64,000 nucleotides of DNA from CALBZH01 sp964538515 (GTDB lineage Bacteria > Desulfobacterota > Syntrophobacteria > Syntrophobacterales > Syntrophobacteraceae): assembly GCA_964538515.1 (NCBI GenBank), contig CAZIEW010000010.1, positions 23,299 to 87,298 of the forward strand, in the 5' to 3' direction. Shown here piece by piece: positions 25,921-33,817 of this stretch; the stretch's first letter is position 1, and the number at the start of each line of letters is the position of its first letter. Position numbers and translations under genes: made by a program. The notes beneath the pieces are model-generated. The model saw only the letters and a list, made by a program, of their open reading frames with translations. It made no database searches and was not told where the DNA came from.

Positions 25921-27186
25921 CTATCTCCTTTCCAGAATGGTGAAGGTGCAGGTTCCACCAGTACCGCCGAGGTTGTGCGCGGCTCCTACTCGCAGATCGC
26001 GATTGGGAATCTGCCGTTTTCCTGCTTTCCCTTTCAGCTGGGTCCAAACCTCATAGAGCTGAGAAACACCGGTTGCCCCAACCGGGTGCCCTTTGCACTT
26101 CAATCCCCCGGACGTGTTGACGGGCTTTGGACCATCGAGTCTCGTGGCTCCATCCGCAATGGCCTTGTAGCCTTCACCCGGCTCGAAGAAGCCAAGGTCT
26201 TCCACGTGAACGATCTCGGCAATGGAGAAGCAATCATGCACTTCGCAAAACTGGATGTCCTCGGGCCCAAGCCCGGACATCGAATAGGCCTCCTTGGCCG
26301 CATACCGCGTTGCTTCAAAAGAGGTGAGGTCCGGGCTTCGATGAAGCCCCCTGCCGCTGCCCTGTCCGATTCCCGCGACGTAGATGGGGTCATCCGTGAA
26401 GTCTCCGGCCAGCTCCTCGGCCACCAGGAGCATGGCACTCGCTCCGTCGCTGATGGGGCAGCAGTCAAAGAGGTGCAGGGGCCACGCAACGATCGGGTTT
26501 ACCGCCAAATCACTTAGAAACGCTTTTTCAGTCGGCCAATCGGGTGCGGTGAGACCCGTCCTTTTTAAACTCTCGCTCTTGGCGTTCATGATGTTGCGAA
26601 TGGTTTGGGGAAACTGTGCCTTGGGGTTTAAGGGTGCGTTGTTATGGCTCTTTATCGTGACGTTCATCAGGTGCTCCCGGCTGGCGCCGTATCGAGCAAA
26701 GTAAGCGGTAGCCACGGCCCCGAACACGCCCGGAAAGGTGAACCCGACTCGCCCCGCATAGGGAGTATTAGCCAGGGCAAGTCCCTCCGCAACCTCTTCC
26801 GTGCTGCGCTTGGACATCTCCTCCACGCCTCCCACCAGCACCACATCGTAGAGCCCGGAGGCGATGGCAATGACCCCTTCGCGGAAGGCAAGAGCGCTCG
26901 AAGCGCAGGCGCCCTCCGTACGGGTGGCGGGCTTCGGGACAAGCCCCGTGAGATCTGCGATGAGAGGAGCCCAGTGAGCCTGGTGCGCGAAGAAATCATT
27001 TGAAAAATTCCCGAGGTAGAGGGCTTCGATCTCCCTGGGATCCACGCCCCGGTCGACGGATGCCCGCAGCTCGCGGAATGCCTCCGCAAAGAGGTCTTTC
27101 GAGTCCTTTTCCTTGAACATGCCGAACGTCGACATCCCGGCCCCGACAACGGCAACGCCCCTCGCCAGTTTTCGTCTCTTCTTCAT
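25921..27186 (-). CDS. SCP-x-type thiolase family protein
   Basis: 421 residues. The nucleophilic cysteine is in TEGACASSALAF (about residue 95). The later catalytic elements are CEVHDCFSIAEI (about 310) and GGLKCKGHPVGATG (about 370), the latter with Cys where most have Ala. It belongs to acyl-CoA C-acetyltransferases that break or form beta-ketoacyl-CoA. The DUF35 gene follows after 4 bp, so the pair is one complex. The pathway is unknown, and no other beta-oxidation gene is adjacent. Confidence 0.87.
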   Translation of the reverse strand: MKKRRKLARGVAVVGAGMSTFGMFKEKDSKDLFAEAFRELRASVDRGVDPREIEALYLGNFSNDFFAHQAHWAPLIADLTGLVPKPATRTEGACASSALAFREGVIAIASGLYDVVLVGGVEEMSKRSTEEVAEGLALANTPYAGRVGFTFPGVFGAVATAYFARYGASREHLMNVTIKSHNNAPLNPKAQFPQTIRNIMNAKSESLKRTGLTAPDWPTEKAFLSDLAVNPIVAWPLHLFDCCPISDGASAMLLVAEELAGDFTDDPIYVAGIGQGSGRGLHRSPDLTSFEATRYAAKEAYSMSGLGPEDIQFCEVHDCFSIAEIVHVEDLGFFEPGEGYKAIADGATRLDGPKPVNTSGGLKCKGHPVGATGVSQLYEVWTQLKGKAGKRQIPNRDLRVGAAHNLGGTGGTCTFTILERR

Positions 27187-27364
27187 GCGTCCTGTTGACT
27201 CCCTCTTATTCTACCTTCTTGTCCGTGAGGCTCGATGCGCCTTCCTGTGTGACGGCGGGCAGCCGTACAGCATGCCGTGGGAACAGCCCGACGATACGAT
27301 GCTTTTTGGAGCTCACTGCGGGGCATGTCAATGCGTATCGTGCGTGTGGGCTTCTTACCCGTGC

Positions 27365-28171
27365 TCATTGAGTGGCTCCCTTGAGCGCTTTTCCCACGTC
27401 TTCAAGGGATTCAACAATGATGACGGGCGTCCCGACCTCAGCCCACTGAAACAGGCCTTCCGCGTCTTCCAGGGGCAGCGTCACACAACCGTGAGAGCAG
27501 AGCTTGTCTGTGATGTCTCCCGCATGAATCCATACAGCCTCATAAATGCGCAGGCTCCAAGGCATCCATGCTGCTTCTCCATAAGAATTCTTGTAGCTCT
27601 TTGAATAGTGGTCGGGATCCTTCTCCAAGATCGGGAAGACTCCCGTTCGCGTTTCTTGCCCTTGGACACCCAGACAAGCCATCGTATTTCCCACCTGTTG
27701 ACCCTGTTCATACCAGCCGACATAAGAGAGATCCTTCACCACCAGGACGCTCTTGGGCCAACGCTTCAGCTCAGCGTTCCAGGTGGGCAAGGGACTCCAG
27801 TCTCGATAGGAGTGGAAATCATTGGGGACTTTCATCGGTCGATTTCGGCGAATGTCATCGCCAATAAGGTAGCGATCCCGAAGGTTGAGGCGGGAGAGGA
27901 TCCGCTTGACCTCCCCGGGCGTCAGCTGAGGATCGTTGAAGTAGAGATCCGCCAATTCATCCTCGGTGATCACACGATGGGTCCATCCGGTGTCAGGAGG
28001 CTTGGCCGGCTGTGTGCTTGCGGGAGCGACGGGAGTGACCGTTTGTGCCGAGGAGCGTGGCAGATCCGGCGAGGTGCTGGAGTGCGACGGAACAGGCTGG
28101 ATTGGGGTGGCGCAGCCACAGAACATGCACAATAAGCCGGCCATGCCCCACGATAGGGTCGTCGTTTTCAT
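27365..28171 (-). CDS. L,D-transpeptidase (YkuD) lipoprotein
   Basis: 268 residues. The N-terminus (MKTTTLSWGMAGLLCMFCGC) looks like a lipoprotein signal with Cys20 as the lipidated residue. A Pro/Ser/Thr-rich linker follows (about 25-65). The YkuD catalytic motif is IHAGDITDKLCSHGCVTLP, with His, Ser-His-Gly-Cys in order. It would make 3-3 peptidoglycan cross-links or attach proteins in the periplasm. The in-frame upstream stretch to 28363 is rejected because it lacks a ribosome site and signal peptide. Confidence 0.85.
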   Translation of the reverse strand: MKTTTLSWGMAGLLCMFCGCATPIQPVPSHSSTSPDLPRSSAQTVTPVAPASTQPAKPPDTGWTHRVITEDELADLYFNDPQLTPGEVKRILSRLNLRDRYLIGDDIRRNRPMKVPNDFHSYRDWSPLPTWNAELKRWPKSVLVVKDLSYVGWYEQGQQVGNTMACLGVQGQETRTGVFPILEKDPDHYSKSYKNSYGEAAWMPWSLRIYEAVWIHAGDITDKLCSHGCVTLPLEDAEGLFQWAEVGTPVIIVESLEDVGKALKGATQ

Positions 28172-28678
28172 GATCTTCTTCGGTCTCCCTGTGAAGTTGT
28201 CCGAATTCCGCACCACATGCTCACGCGAATGGGGAGAAAAGCAGAGTCGGGTCCGATTCACGACCGTTGGAAGCCACCTCCAACCAAGGGTCAGGTGCCT
28301 GGTTTCGGGTGTCAGGCAGAGGCACGATATCGATGCGTCACAGTAAGTCTGACACCTGAGCACTGAAACCTGAAACCAACGGTCTTGAATTGTACGCAGC
28401 AGGGTCTCCGCCGTGACGATGAATCAAGGACTTTTACACCGAAAAAGCGTGCGGAAGGAACCGCAATCAGGCGTTTGCAGCTCGAGGCATGGTTTGGGCT
28501 TGATGTCATCGAGTTGGATGGGTGCTCTAGGGTGGTGGCTGCCATCACCGTGGAATCTGCAAGGTCCGGAGCCGATGGAAGCTGCGCTCATGCGGCCAGG
28601 CTGCTCTGGTTGTGGCTCGGATCGCACGGGCTCGTCACGGGTCCGCCACCTGCCCGTGCGTCCAAGCCGGATAGACGC
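28172..28678. other. Intergenic region with inverted repeat and dispersed repeat motif
   Basis: 507 bp without a convincing gene. GGTGTCAG (28308-28315) and CTGACACC (28349-28356) form an 8-bp inverted repeat. GCACTGAAACC at 28360-28370, followed by GAAACCA and GAATTG, recurs at 25453-25463 with a similar tail. These look like short dispersed repeats. Overlapping frames on both strands look non-coding. Confidence 0.45.
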
Positions 28679-29260
28679 TCAGTCACTTTCAAGCTGAACG
28701 GTCACCCTCGTTGGGCGGGTGATCGTGTTAAAAACGGGCGAGAACCGCTGGGCCGCCTGAATCAGCTCTTCTTTCTCCTGGTTCGATAGGTCGGCATCGA
28801 CTCTCATGGAAACCCGGATTGCTTCATATCCAACGGGAACATCCTCGGACAGCCCCAGGAAGCCTCGCAGGTCCAAGTCGCCTTCCAATCGTGATTCAAC
28901 CCTTCTTACCTCGATTCCCTTCGTTGCCGCGTGATAGACCAGGGAGGAGGTGAGACAGCCCGCAAGGGCCGTCAGCAGAAACTCAACCGGGTTGGGTCCC
29001 TTGTTTTGACCAAGAAGAATCTCCGGCTCATCTGCGTCCAGCTCGAAGGCTTCGGCATGGGGGTGATCTTTCAACGCACCATAGAACCCCTTGATCGTGG
29101 TGTGATTGTGTCCCCCTTCAATCCACTGATTGCTGGCCTTGAACCTGAATTTGGCGATCTCGGGCTCAACCTTGATCGCATCGACGGTGTCGAAAAGCCG
29201 ACCCACATCGACTCCGTTGACCACATGCCCATCTGTTCTTTCGGCAGTCTGGTAGCTCAT
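28679..29260 (-). CDS. OsmC/Ohr family protein
   Basis: 193 residues. The resolving-type helix LLTALAGCLTSSLVYHAATKG carries one conserved cysteine (about residue 100). The second family cysteine (normally in CPV) is serine here (RFSPVFNTI), so a two-cysteine peroxidase cycle is unlikely. The N-terminal 55 residues are an extension typical of the longer OsmC-like group. It may act as a hydrolase or bind reactive small molecules; the role is unknown. Confidence 0.82.
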   Translation of the reverse strand: MSYQTAERTDGHVVNGVDVGRLFDTVDAIKVEPEIAKFRFKASNQWIEGGHNHTTIKGFYGALKDHPHAEAFELDADEPEILLGQNKGPNPVEFLLTALAGCLTSSLVYHAATKGIEVRRVESRLEGDLDLRGFLGLSEDVPVGYEAIRVSMRVDADLSNQEKEELIQAAQRFSPVFNTITRPTRVTVQLESD

Positions 29261-29332
29261 GTCTCTCTACCTCCTTTCTCAGCAGAACCTAATCATTCCG
29301 CCTGGAGACTCCAAGACTCCAGAGCTCCGGTC

Positions 29333-29593
29333 ATGGAGGCGCTGTTGGTTCCCGGGCGTGCTCCCTTGTCGATTCTGATCCCGAAGACCTCCGTGCAGAA
29401 GGACCTGGAGGCCAACAAAGTCGATCCCGAGCCACCATATGGCCTCGAACATTCCAAAGCCCATCTGGAAGCAGGGCTCCAGGATCTGCCCGAGTCATGG
29501 AAGAAGTCGATTTATGAACAAGCGGCAGAAGCGTCGGCTGTGGCGTTGGAAAGAAAGGTGGCACCTGGCAAGGACTGTGGAGCAGACGAATAG
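29333..29593 (+). CDS. Small open frame, doubtful
   Basis: An 86-codon frame divergent from the OsmC gene. Its second half (LEHSKAHLEAGLQDLPESW, KSIYEQAAEASAVALERK) reads like amphipathic helices and has normal codon use. No ribosome site precedes the ATG, and no family is recognised. It could be a degraded or very small gene. Confidence 0.25.
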   Translation: MEALLVPGRAPLSILIPKTSVQKDLEANKVDPEPPYGLEHSKAHLEAGLQDLPESWKKSIYEQAAEASAVALERKVAPGKDCGADE

Positions 29594-29860
29594 GAAGAAC
29601 AGTACTCTGGACCGACCGAAGTGGTTGTCATTGAAATGAGAATCGCTTGGAGATTTCCGCTGGGCTCCAAAGCAAATAGGAGGGTGTGCCTGACGAATAG
29701 ACCTGCACGAAGACCGTTTTTTGAGCATCCCTTTAATCGGCATGCCTTACAGTGGGGCACGGACGGTTCCTGAAAAGAGATTGGTATCACGCGTTTCTTG
29801 AGCGGCGCTCGTCTGAGAGGCCCAGTGGGTCATTTAGGTCTGCGGCACGTTAGCACGAAC

Positions 29861-29894
29861 AAAAAGGGCTTGGGAGAGATCCTCCCAAGCCCTT
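29861..29894 (-). terminator. Strong Rho-independent terminator after the tRNA genes
   Basis: Perfect 13-bp arms AAGGGCTTGGGAG (29864-29876) and CTCCCAAGCCCTT (29882-29894) enclose a 5-nt loop. On the minus strand a run of five T follows the stem. It lies 9 bp past the CCA end of tRNA-Glu. Confidence 0.9.
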
Positions 29895-29902
29895 GATTTT
29901 CC

Positions 29903-29980
29903 TGGCGTCCCCAACCGGATTTGAACCGGTGTTGCCGGCGTGAAAGGCCGGTGTCCTGGACCGGGCTAGACGATGGGGAC
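29903..29980 (-). tRNA. tRNA-Glu (UUC)
   Basis: Full cloverleaf on the minus strand. The acceptor pairs GTCCCCA with its complement. The anticodon stem is CCGGC/GCCGG with loop CTTTCAC (anticodon TTC), and the T-loop is TTCAAAT. The encoded CCA is at 29905-29903. Confidence 0.95.
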
Positions 29981-30032
29981 GAAAAGTAAGCTGGCTTTTA
30001 ACGAACGCACCGGGTATTGTCAAGGCAATTGT

Positions 30033-30108
30033 TGGTGGGCCGTGCGCGACTCGAACGCGCGACTCTCTGCTTAAAAGGCAGATACTCTACCGACTGAGTT
30101 AACGGCCC
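30033..30108 (-). tRNA. tRNA-Lys (UUU)
   Basis: Full cloverleaf on the minus strand. The acceptor is GGGCCGT/ACGGCCC, the anticodon loop CTTTTAA (anticodon TTT) and the T-loop TTCGAGT. CCA is encoded. It precedes tRNA-Glu by 52 bp and is probably transcribed with it. Confidence 0.95.
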
Positions 30109-30136
30109 ACACCTTGGCGTCGCCAAAAGATCCAGC

Positions 30137-30166
30137 CAACTAACACGCTTTTTTCTTGCCTGTCAA
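30137..30166 (-). promoter_or_regulatory. Promoter candidate for the tRNA-Lys-Glu unit
   Basis: A perfect -35 box TTGACA (30166-30161), an 18-bp spacer and a poor -10 TAGTTG (30142-30137) lie about 30 bp before the tRNA-Lys 5' end on the minus strand. One-base shifts of the -10 are possible. Confidence 0.5.
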
Positions 30167-30212
30167 GGATCAATTGCTCGGACGAGCCCACTTGAGATGA
30201 GGGGAGAGGCAG

Positions 30213-30920
30213 ATGAAAAACGCGGTTTTTTTGAACATTACTGGGGTGTTTCTCGGTTTGGTGCTGGTGGTCGTCTGGGTCGGGATCAGTGGGGGAGGTG
30301 CCTCCGGACAAGAGTCACCCTCGGAGGTGAGGCTCCCCGAGCCCAAAGTGGATGGGAAACTCTCGGTCGAAGCGGCCATTCTGCTTCGCCGGTCCGTTCG
30401 CCGTTATGCCGGGGACCCGCTTACCCTTGGAGAAGTCGCGCAGCTCCTCTGGGCGGCTCAAGGAGTCACCGATGCCTCGGGATATCGAGCGGCTCCCTCG
30501 GCTGGGGCCCTCTACCCCCTCGAAGTGGATGTGCTTTGTGGGCGGGTGGAGGGACTGGAGCCCGGCGTTTACCGGTACAGTCCGAAAGCCCACAGCCTGA
30601 GCCGGCGGTTGCAGGGGGATCGGCGCTCCCATGTCTCCTCCGCTGCCCTTGGTCAGAGTGCGGTTGCAGAAGCTCCCGCGGTCCTGGTGATTTCCGCCGT
30701 CTTCGAGCGCACCCTGCACAAGTATGGCGAGCGGGGCATTCGCTACATTCACACCGAAGCAGGGCATGCCGCGCAAAACGTCTGCCTGCAGGCCGTCGCG
30801 CTCAAGCTGGGGTCCGTGCACATCGGGGCGTTCCAGGATGATCAGGTGACGAAGGGGCTGGAGCTGCAAGAAGGAGAAAAACCTCTGATTCTGTTGCCCA
30901 TCGGCAGGGTCGCTCCCTGA
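30213..30920 (+). CDS. Exported SagB/ThcOx-type nitroreductase family protein
   Basis: 235 residues. An N-terminal hydrophobic segment (about 5-27) acts as signal peptide or anchor, unusual for this flavoprotein fold. The SagB-type motifs follow: RRSVRRYAGDPLTLGEVAQL, YRAAPSAGALYPLEV and YIHTEAGHAAQNVCLQA, ending with LLPIGR. These are FMN-binding dehydrogenase regions of the SagB family, known from azole formation in modified peptides, but stand-alone members are common. No YcaO or precursor gene is adjacent, so a redox role in the cell envelope is more likely. Confidence 0.83.
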   Translation: MKNAVFLNITGVFLGLVLVVVWVGISGGGASGQESPSEVRLPEPKVDGKLSVEAAILLRRSVRRYAGDPLTLGEVAQLLWAAQGVTDASGYRAAPSAGALYPLEVDVLCGRVEGLEPGVYRYSPKAHSLSRRLQGDRRSHVSSAALGQSAVAEAPAVLVISAVFERTLHKYGERGIRYIHTEAGHAAQNVCLQAVALKLGSVHIGAFQDDQVTKGLELQEGEKPLILLPIGRVAP

Positions 30921-30988
30921 AGATCCCCGCGGGATAATCAGTGGGTCTTGACGGCCTTTGACAATTCTGGATCGTTTTCGGTCCGATC

Positions 30989-31675
30989 TCAGGCCACGAG
31001 CTTCTCTCCCGCAGCCAGATTTTCGAGGGCCTCGCGGTTCAAGATCTGGATCTTCCGACCCTCGACCCGGATGAAATCCTGCTGGCTCAACCGGCCCAGA
31101 ATGCGCGACAGGGTTTCCGGGATGGTCCCCAGCAAGCTGGCCAGCTGCCCCTTGGTGATGTCCAAATCGAATGAAGAGGAGGACTGATTGTGGTCGCTCA
31201 GATACAGCAGATAGGCTGCGAGGCGTCCGGGCACCTCCTTCAAAGACAGGTCTTCGACCAGGATGGTGAAATAGCGCAACCGCTTGCATAGGATCGCCAA
31301 CATGTTCATGGAAAGAGACGGTTTTCGGGCGACGAGCGCCTTAAAGGCGTTTTTCGGAAAGAAAAGCAGGCGACTCGGTTCGAGCGTTTCAGCATGCGCT
31401 GGGAAGCGGCCCCCCGCGAAGACCGGAACCTCGCCGAAGATTTCTCCCTCCCCGAAGATGTGCAGGATCTGTTCTTTTCCATCGAGCGAGAGCTTGTAGA
31501 TCTTGATCCGCCCTTCGCAAATGCCGAAAAACCCCGAAGCTTCACTGCCTTCGTGAAACAGCATCTGGCCCTTGGTGTGTTTTTGGTCCACCACGATGGC
31601 GGCCAGCTCCTCAAGATCCTCCACCGGCAGCCCGTTGAACAAGGTTAGTCTCCCGACGCGTTGAATCGTACTCAT
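30989..31675 (-). CDS. Crp/Fnr family regulator, HcpR-like
   Basis: 228 residues: a cyclic-nucleotide-binding-type beta-roll (about 15-120), a long dimer helix and a winged HTH (about 165-215). The recognition helix reads IPETLSRILGRL, matching the FNR sequence ETISRLLG whose Glu, Ser and Arg read TTGAT half-sites. It lacks the N-terminal cysteines of FNR, so it holds no FNR-type cluster; HcpR proteins are reported to sense NO with heme. It is divergent from hcp, and FNR-type boxes lie between the two genes. Control of hcp and of itself is inferred. Confidence 0.85.
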   Translation of the reverse strand: MSTIQRVGRLTLFNGLPVEDLEELAAIVVDQKHTKGQMLFHEGSEASGFFGICEGRIKIYKLSLDGKEQILHIFGEGEIFGEVPVFAGGRFPAHAETLEPSRLLFFPKNAFKALVARKPSLSMNMLAILCKRLRYFTILVEDLSLKEVPGRLAAYLLYLSDHNQSSSSFDLDITKGQLASLLGTIPETLSRILGRLSQQDFIRVEGRKIQILNREALENLAAGEKLVA

Positions 31676-31714
31676 GCTGTCCTCCCTCCCGTTCGCTCAA
31701 AGTAACACCGTCCC

Positions 31715-31728
31715 TTGATGCAGGTCAA
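31715..31728. promoter_or_regulatory. FNR-type box near the regulator gene
   Basis: TTGAT-GCAG-GTCAA has one mismatch to the palindrome TTGAT-N4-ATCAA. It lies 39 bp upstream of the regulator's ATG, where binding would allow autoregulation. Confidence 0.55.
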
Positions 31729-31833
31729 AGCCATTGCGGCTCCAAGGCATTACTTTCAAGGCACCGTCGCCGCTGACGGGACAACGTGCCCAAACCTCGC
31801 TTTCGATGGGGCTCTCGAAAAAAAATGAGCGGC

Positions 31834-31847
31834 TTGATCTAGATCAA
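31834..31847. promoter_or_regulatory. Perfect FNR-type box upstream of hcp
   Basis: TTGATCTAGATCAA is a perfect TTGAT-N4-ATCAA palindrome. CATTAA at 31868-31873 can serve as -10, placing the box centre near -40, the class II activator position. The start of hcp lies 152 bp downstream, leaving an untranslated leader. Confidence 0.78.
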
Positions 31848-31999
31848 GGTGGGACAAACGGGGGGACATTAAGTTGGGAGCCAGAGTGGTTGATTGATGC
31901 GGACGGTTTTATCTTTCTGGTGCCGGAAGGGTGCCGGGGGGAATCGAGCAGCGGGCAGCGAGACAGATGGACAATCCAACCAGCACAAGGAGCAAGAGA

Positions 32000-33628
32000 A
32001 TGTACTGCTATCAATGTGAACAGACGGCCAAGGGTGAAGCGTGCACCAAGATGGGAGTTTGCGGCAAGCAGCCTGACGTGGCGGCCCTTCAGGATCTTCT
32101 GGTTTATGTGCTTCGCGGCTTGGCGGCGTACGCCGTCGAAGGCCGCAAGGTCGGCGTAAGCGACAAGAACGTCAGCGTGTTCATGGCGCGAGCGATGTTT
32201 ACCACGCTGACCAACGTGAATTTCGATCCGAGCGACATCGCAGCCATGGTTCGCGAGACCGTCACCCTGCGCGATCTCCTCGGTGCCAAGGTCAAGAACG
32301 CGGGCGGCAAAGTGGACGTTTACCCCGAGGTCACCGGGTTCCAGCCCGCCGCAAGTGTAGAAGGCATGGTCGCCCAAGGTGAAAAGGTCGGGCTGAAGGC
32401 CGATCCCTCCGTGGATCCCGATATCCTTTCGCTCCAGCATATTGTCCTTTTTGGCATCAAGGGTGTTTGCGCCTATGCCGACCATGCCCACATCCTCGGG
32501 CAGAGCGACGAAGCGGTTTACGCCTACGTTGAGGAAGCCTTGGTGGCGCCCTTCAACAAGAATCTCGGTGTAAACGACTGGGTTGGCCTGGCCCTCAAGT
32601 GCGGCGAGGTCAACCTCCGGGCCATGGAGCTCCTCGATGCCGGCAACACGGGCATCTACGGCCATCCCGTTCCGACCAAGGTTCCCCTCGGGGCGAAGAA
32701 GGGCAAGGCCATTCTGGTTTCCGGCCACGATTTGAAGGATCTCGAGGAAATCTTGAAACAGACCGAGGGCAAGGGAATCTACGTGTACAGCCACGGCGAA
32801 ATGCTCCCGACCCACGGCTACCCGGGTCTCAAAAAGTACGCCCACTTCTATGGCCACTACGGGACGGCCTGGCAAAACCAGCAGAAGGAATTCGCCCAGT
32901 TCCCGGGTGCCATCATCATGACCACCAACTGCATTCAGAAGCCCCAAGACGTCTACAAGGGCAACATCTTCACGACGGGCTTGGTGGGCTGGCCGGGAGT
33001 GCCGCACTTGTCGGATTACAATTTCGCTCCCGCCATCGAGAAAGCTTTGGCCTTGCCGGGATTCACCGAGGATAGCAACGGGAAGTCCGTTATGGTCGGC
33101 TTTGCCCGAAACGCGGTGATGGGTGTTGCGGAAACGGTGATCAACGCGGTGAAGAACAAGGCCATCCGTCACTTCTTCCTGGTGGCGGGATGTGACGGCG
33201 CGAAGCCCGGTCGGAACTACTACACCGAATTCGTCGAGAAGGTTCCCAAGGATTGCGTCGTGCTGACGCTCGCCTGCGGGAAGTTCCGCTTCTTCGACCG
33301 CGACCTTGGTGACATCGGCGGCATTCCGCGCCTCCTCGACGTCGGCCAGTGCAACGACGCCTACTCGGCCATCCAGATCGCCGTGGCCCTTTCGAAAGCC
33401 TTCAACGTCGGCGTGAATGAACTGCCTCTTTCCCTGGTTCTGTCCTGGTACGAGCAGAAGGCCGTCGCGATTCTGCTGACCCTGCTGTACCTCGGCATCC
33501 AGAACATTCGGTTGGGACCCTCGCTGCCGGCTTTCGTGTCGGGTAACGTGCTCGACGTCCTGGTGAAGAATTTCAACATCAAACCGATCACCACGCCGGA
33601 TGAGGATCTGAAAGCGATCTTGGGCTAA
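32000..33628 (+). CDS. hcp: Hybrid-cluster protein (hydroxylamine reductase)
   Basis: 542 residues. The N-terminal cluster ligands are Cys3, Cys6, Cys15 and Cys21 (C-x2-C-x8-C-x5-C), the spacing of the class found in strict anaerobes. Later ligands of the hybrid Fe-S-O cluster are seen in YSHGEMLPTHGYP, TTNCIQKP, VAGCDGAKPGRNYYTEF, LACGKFRF and DVGQCNDAYSA. It reduces NO or hydroxylamine and protects from nitrosative stress. AAGGAGCAAGAGA precedes the ATG at 32000. An HD-domain gene and a ferredoxin gene follow in the same direction. Confidence 0.95.
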   Translation: MYCYQCEQTAKGEACTKMGVCGKQPDVAALQDLLVYVLRGLAAYAVEGRKVGVSDKNVSVFMARAMFTTLTNVNFDPSDIAAMVRETVTLRDLLGAKVKNAGGKVDVYPEVTGFQPAASVEGMVAQGEKVGLKADPSVDPDILSLQHIVLFGIKGVCAYADHAHILGQSDEAVYAYVEEALVAPFNKNLGVNDWVGLALKCGEVNLRAMELLDAGNTGIYGHPVPTKVPLGAKKGKAILVSGHDLKDLEEILKQTEGKGIYVYSHGEMLPTHGYPGLKKYAHFYGHYGTAWQNQQKEFAQFPGAIIMTTNCIQKPQDVYKGNIFTTGLVGWPGVPHLSDYNFAPAIEKALALPGFTEDSNGKSVMVGFARNAVMGVAETVINAVKNKAIRHFFLVAGCDGAKPGRNYYTEFVEKVPKDCVVLTLACGKFRFFDRDLGDIGGIPRLLDVGQCNDAYSAIQIAVALSKAFNVGVNELPLSLVLSWYEQKAVAILLTLLYLGIQNIRLGPSLPAFVSGNVLDVLVKNFNIKPITTPDEDLKAILG

Positions 33629-33683
33629 TCGTCCCAAAGCACAACCCGCGTGCGAAGCGGAACCGATGCAGGAGCTGGATTCT

Positions 33684-33730
33684 GGATGCTGGGGAAGCGA
33701 GTCGCTGGAGCTGGCTCACCCTCAGCATCC
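33684..33730 (+). repeat. Inverted repeat in the hcp-HD gene spacer
   Basis: GGATGCTG (33684-33691) and CAGCATCC (33723-33730) are perfect complements, flanked by GATTCT on one side and GGATTCT on the other. The hairpin could separate or stabilise the hcp part of a longer transcript. No T-run follows. Confidence 0.4.
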
Positions 33731-33817
33731 GGATTCTCCTTCGAAGATCCGGCCGGGAGCGCAACGGGCTGCATCAGGCTTCAACGGTTTCTTGGGCTCG
33801 AGAAAGGAGTCACAGCC

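Noticed and set aside
29903..30108. tRNA genes as an integration site for a genomic island
   Set aside because: No integrase, direct repeat of a tRNA 3' end or island-like gene set is found on either side.
31844..33637. 597-codon minus-strand frame opposite hcp
   Set aside because: Antisense to hcp, which is certain from its cluster ligands.
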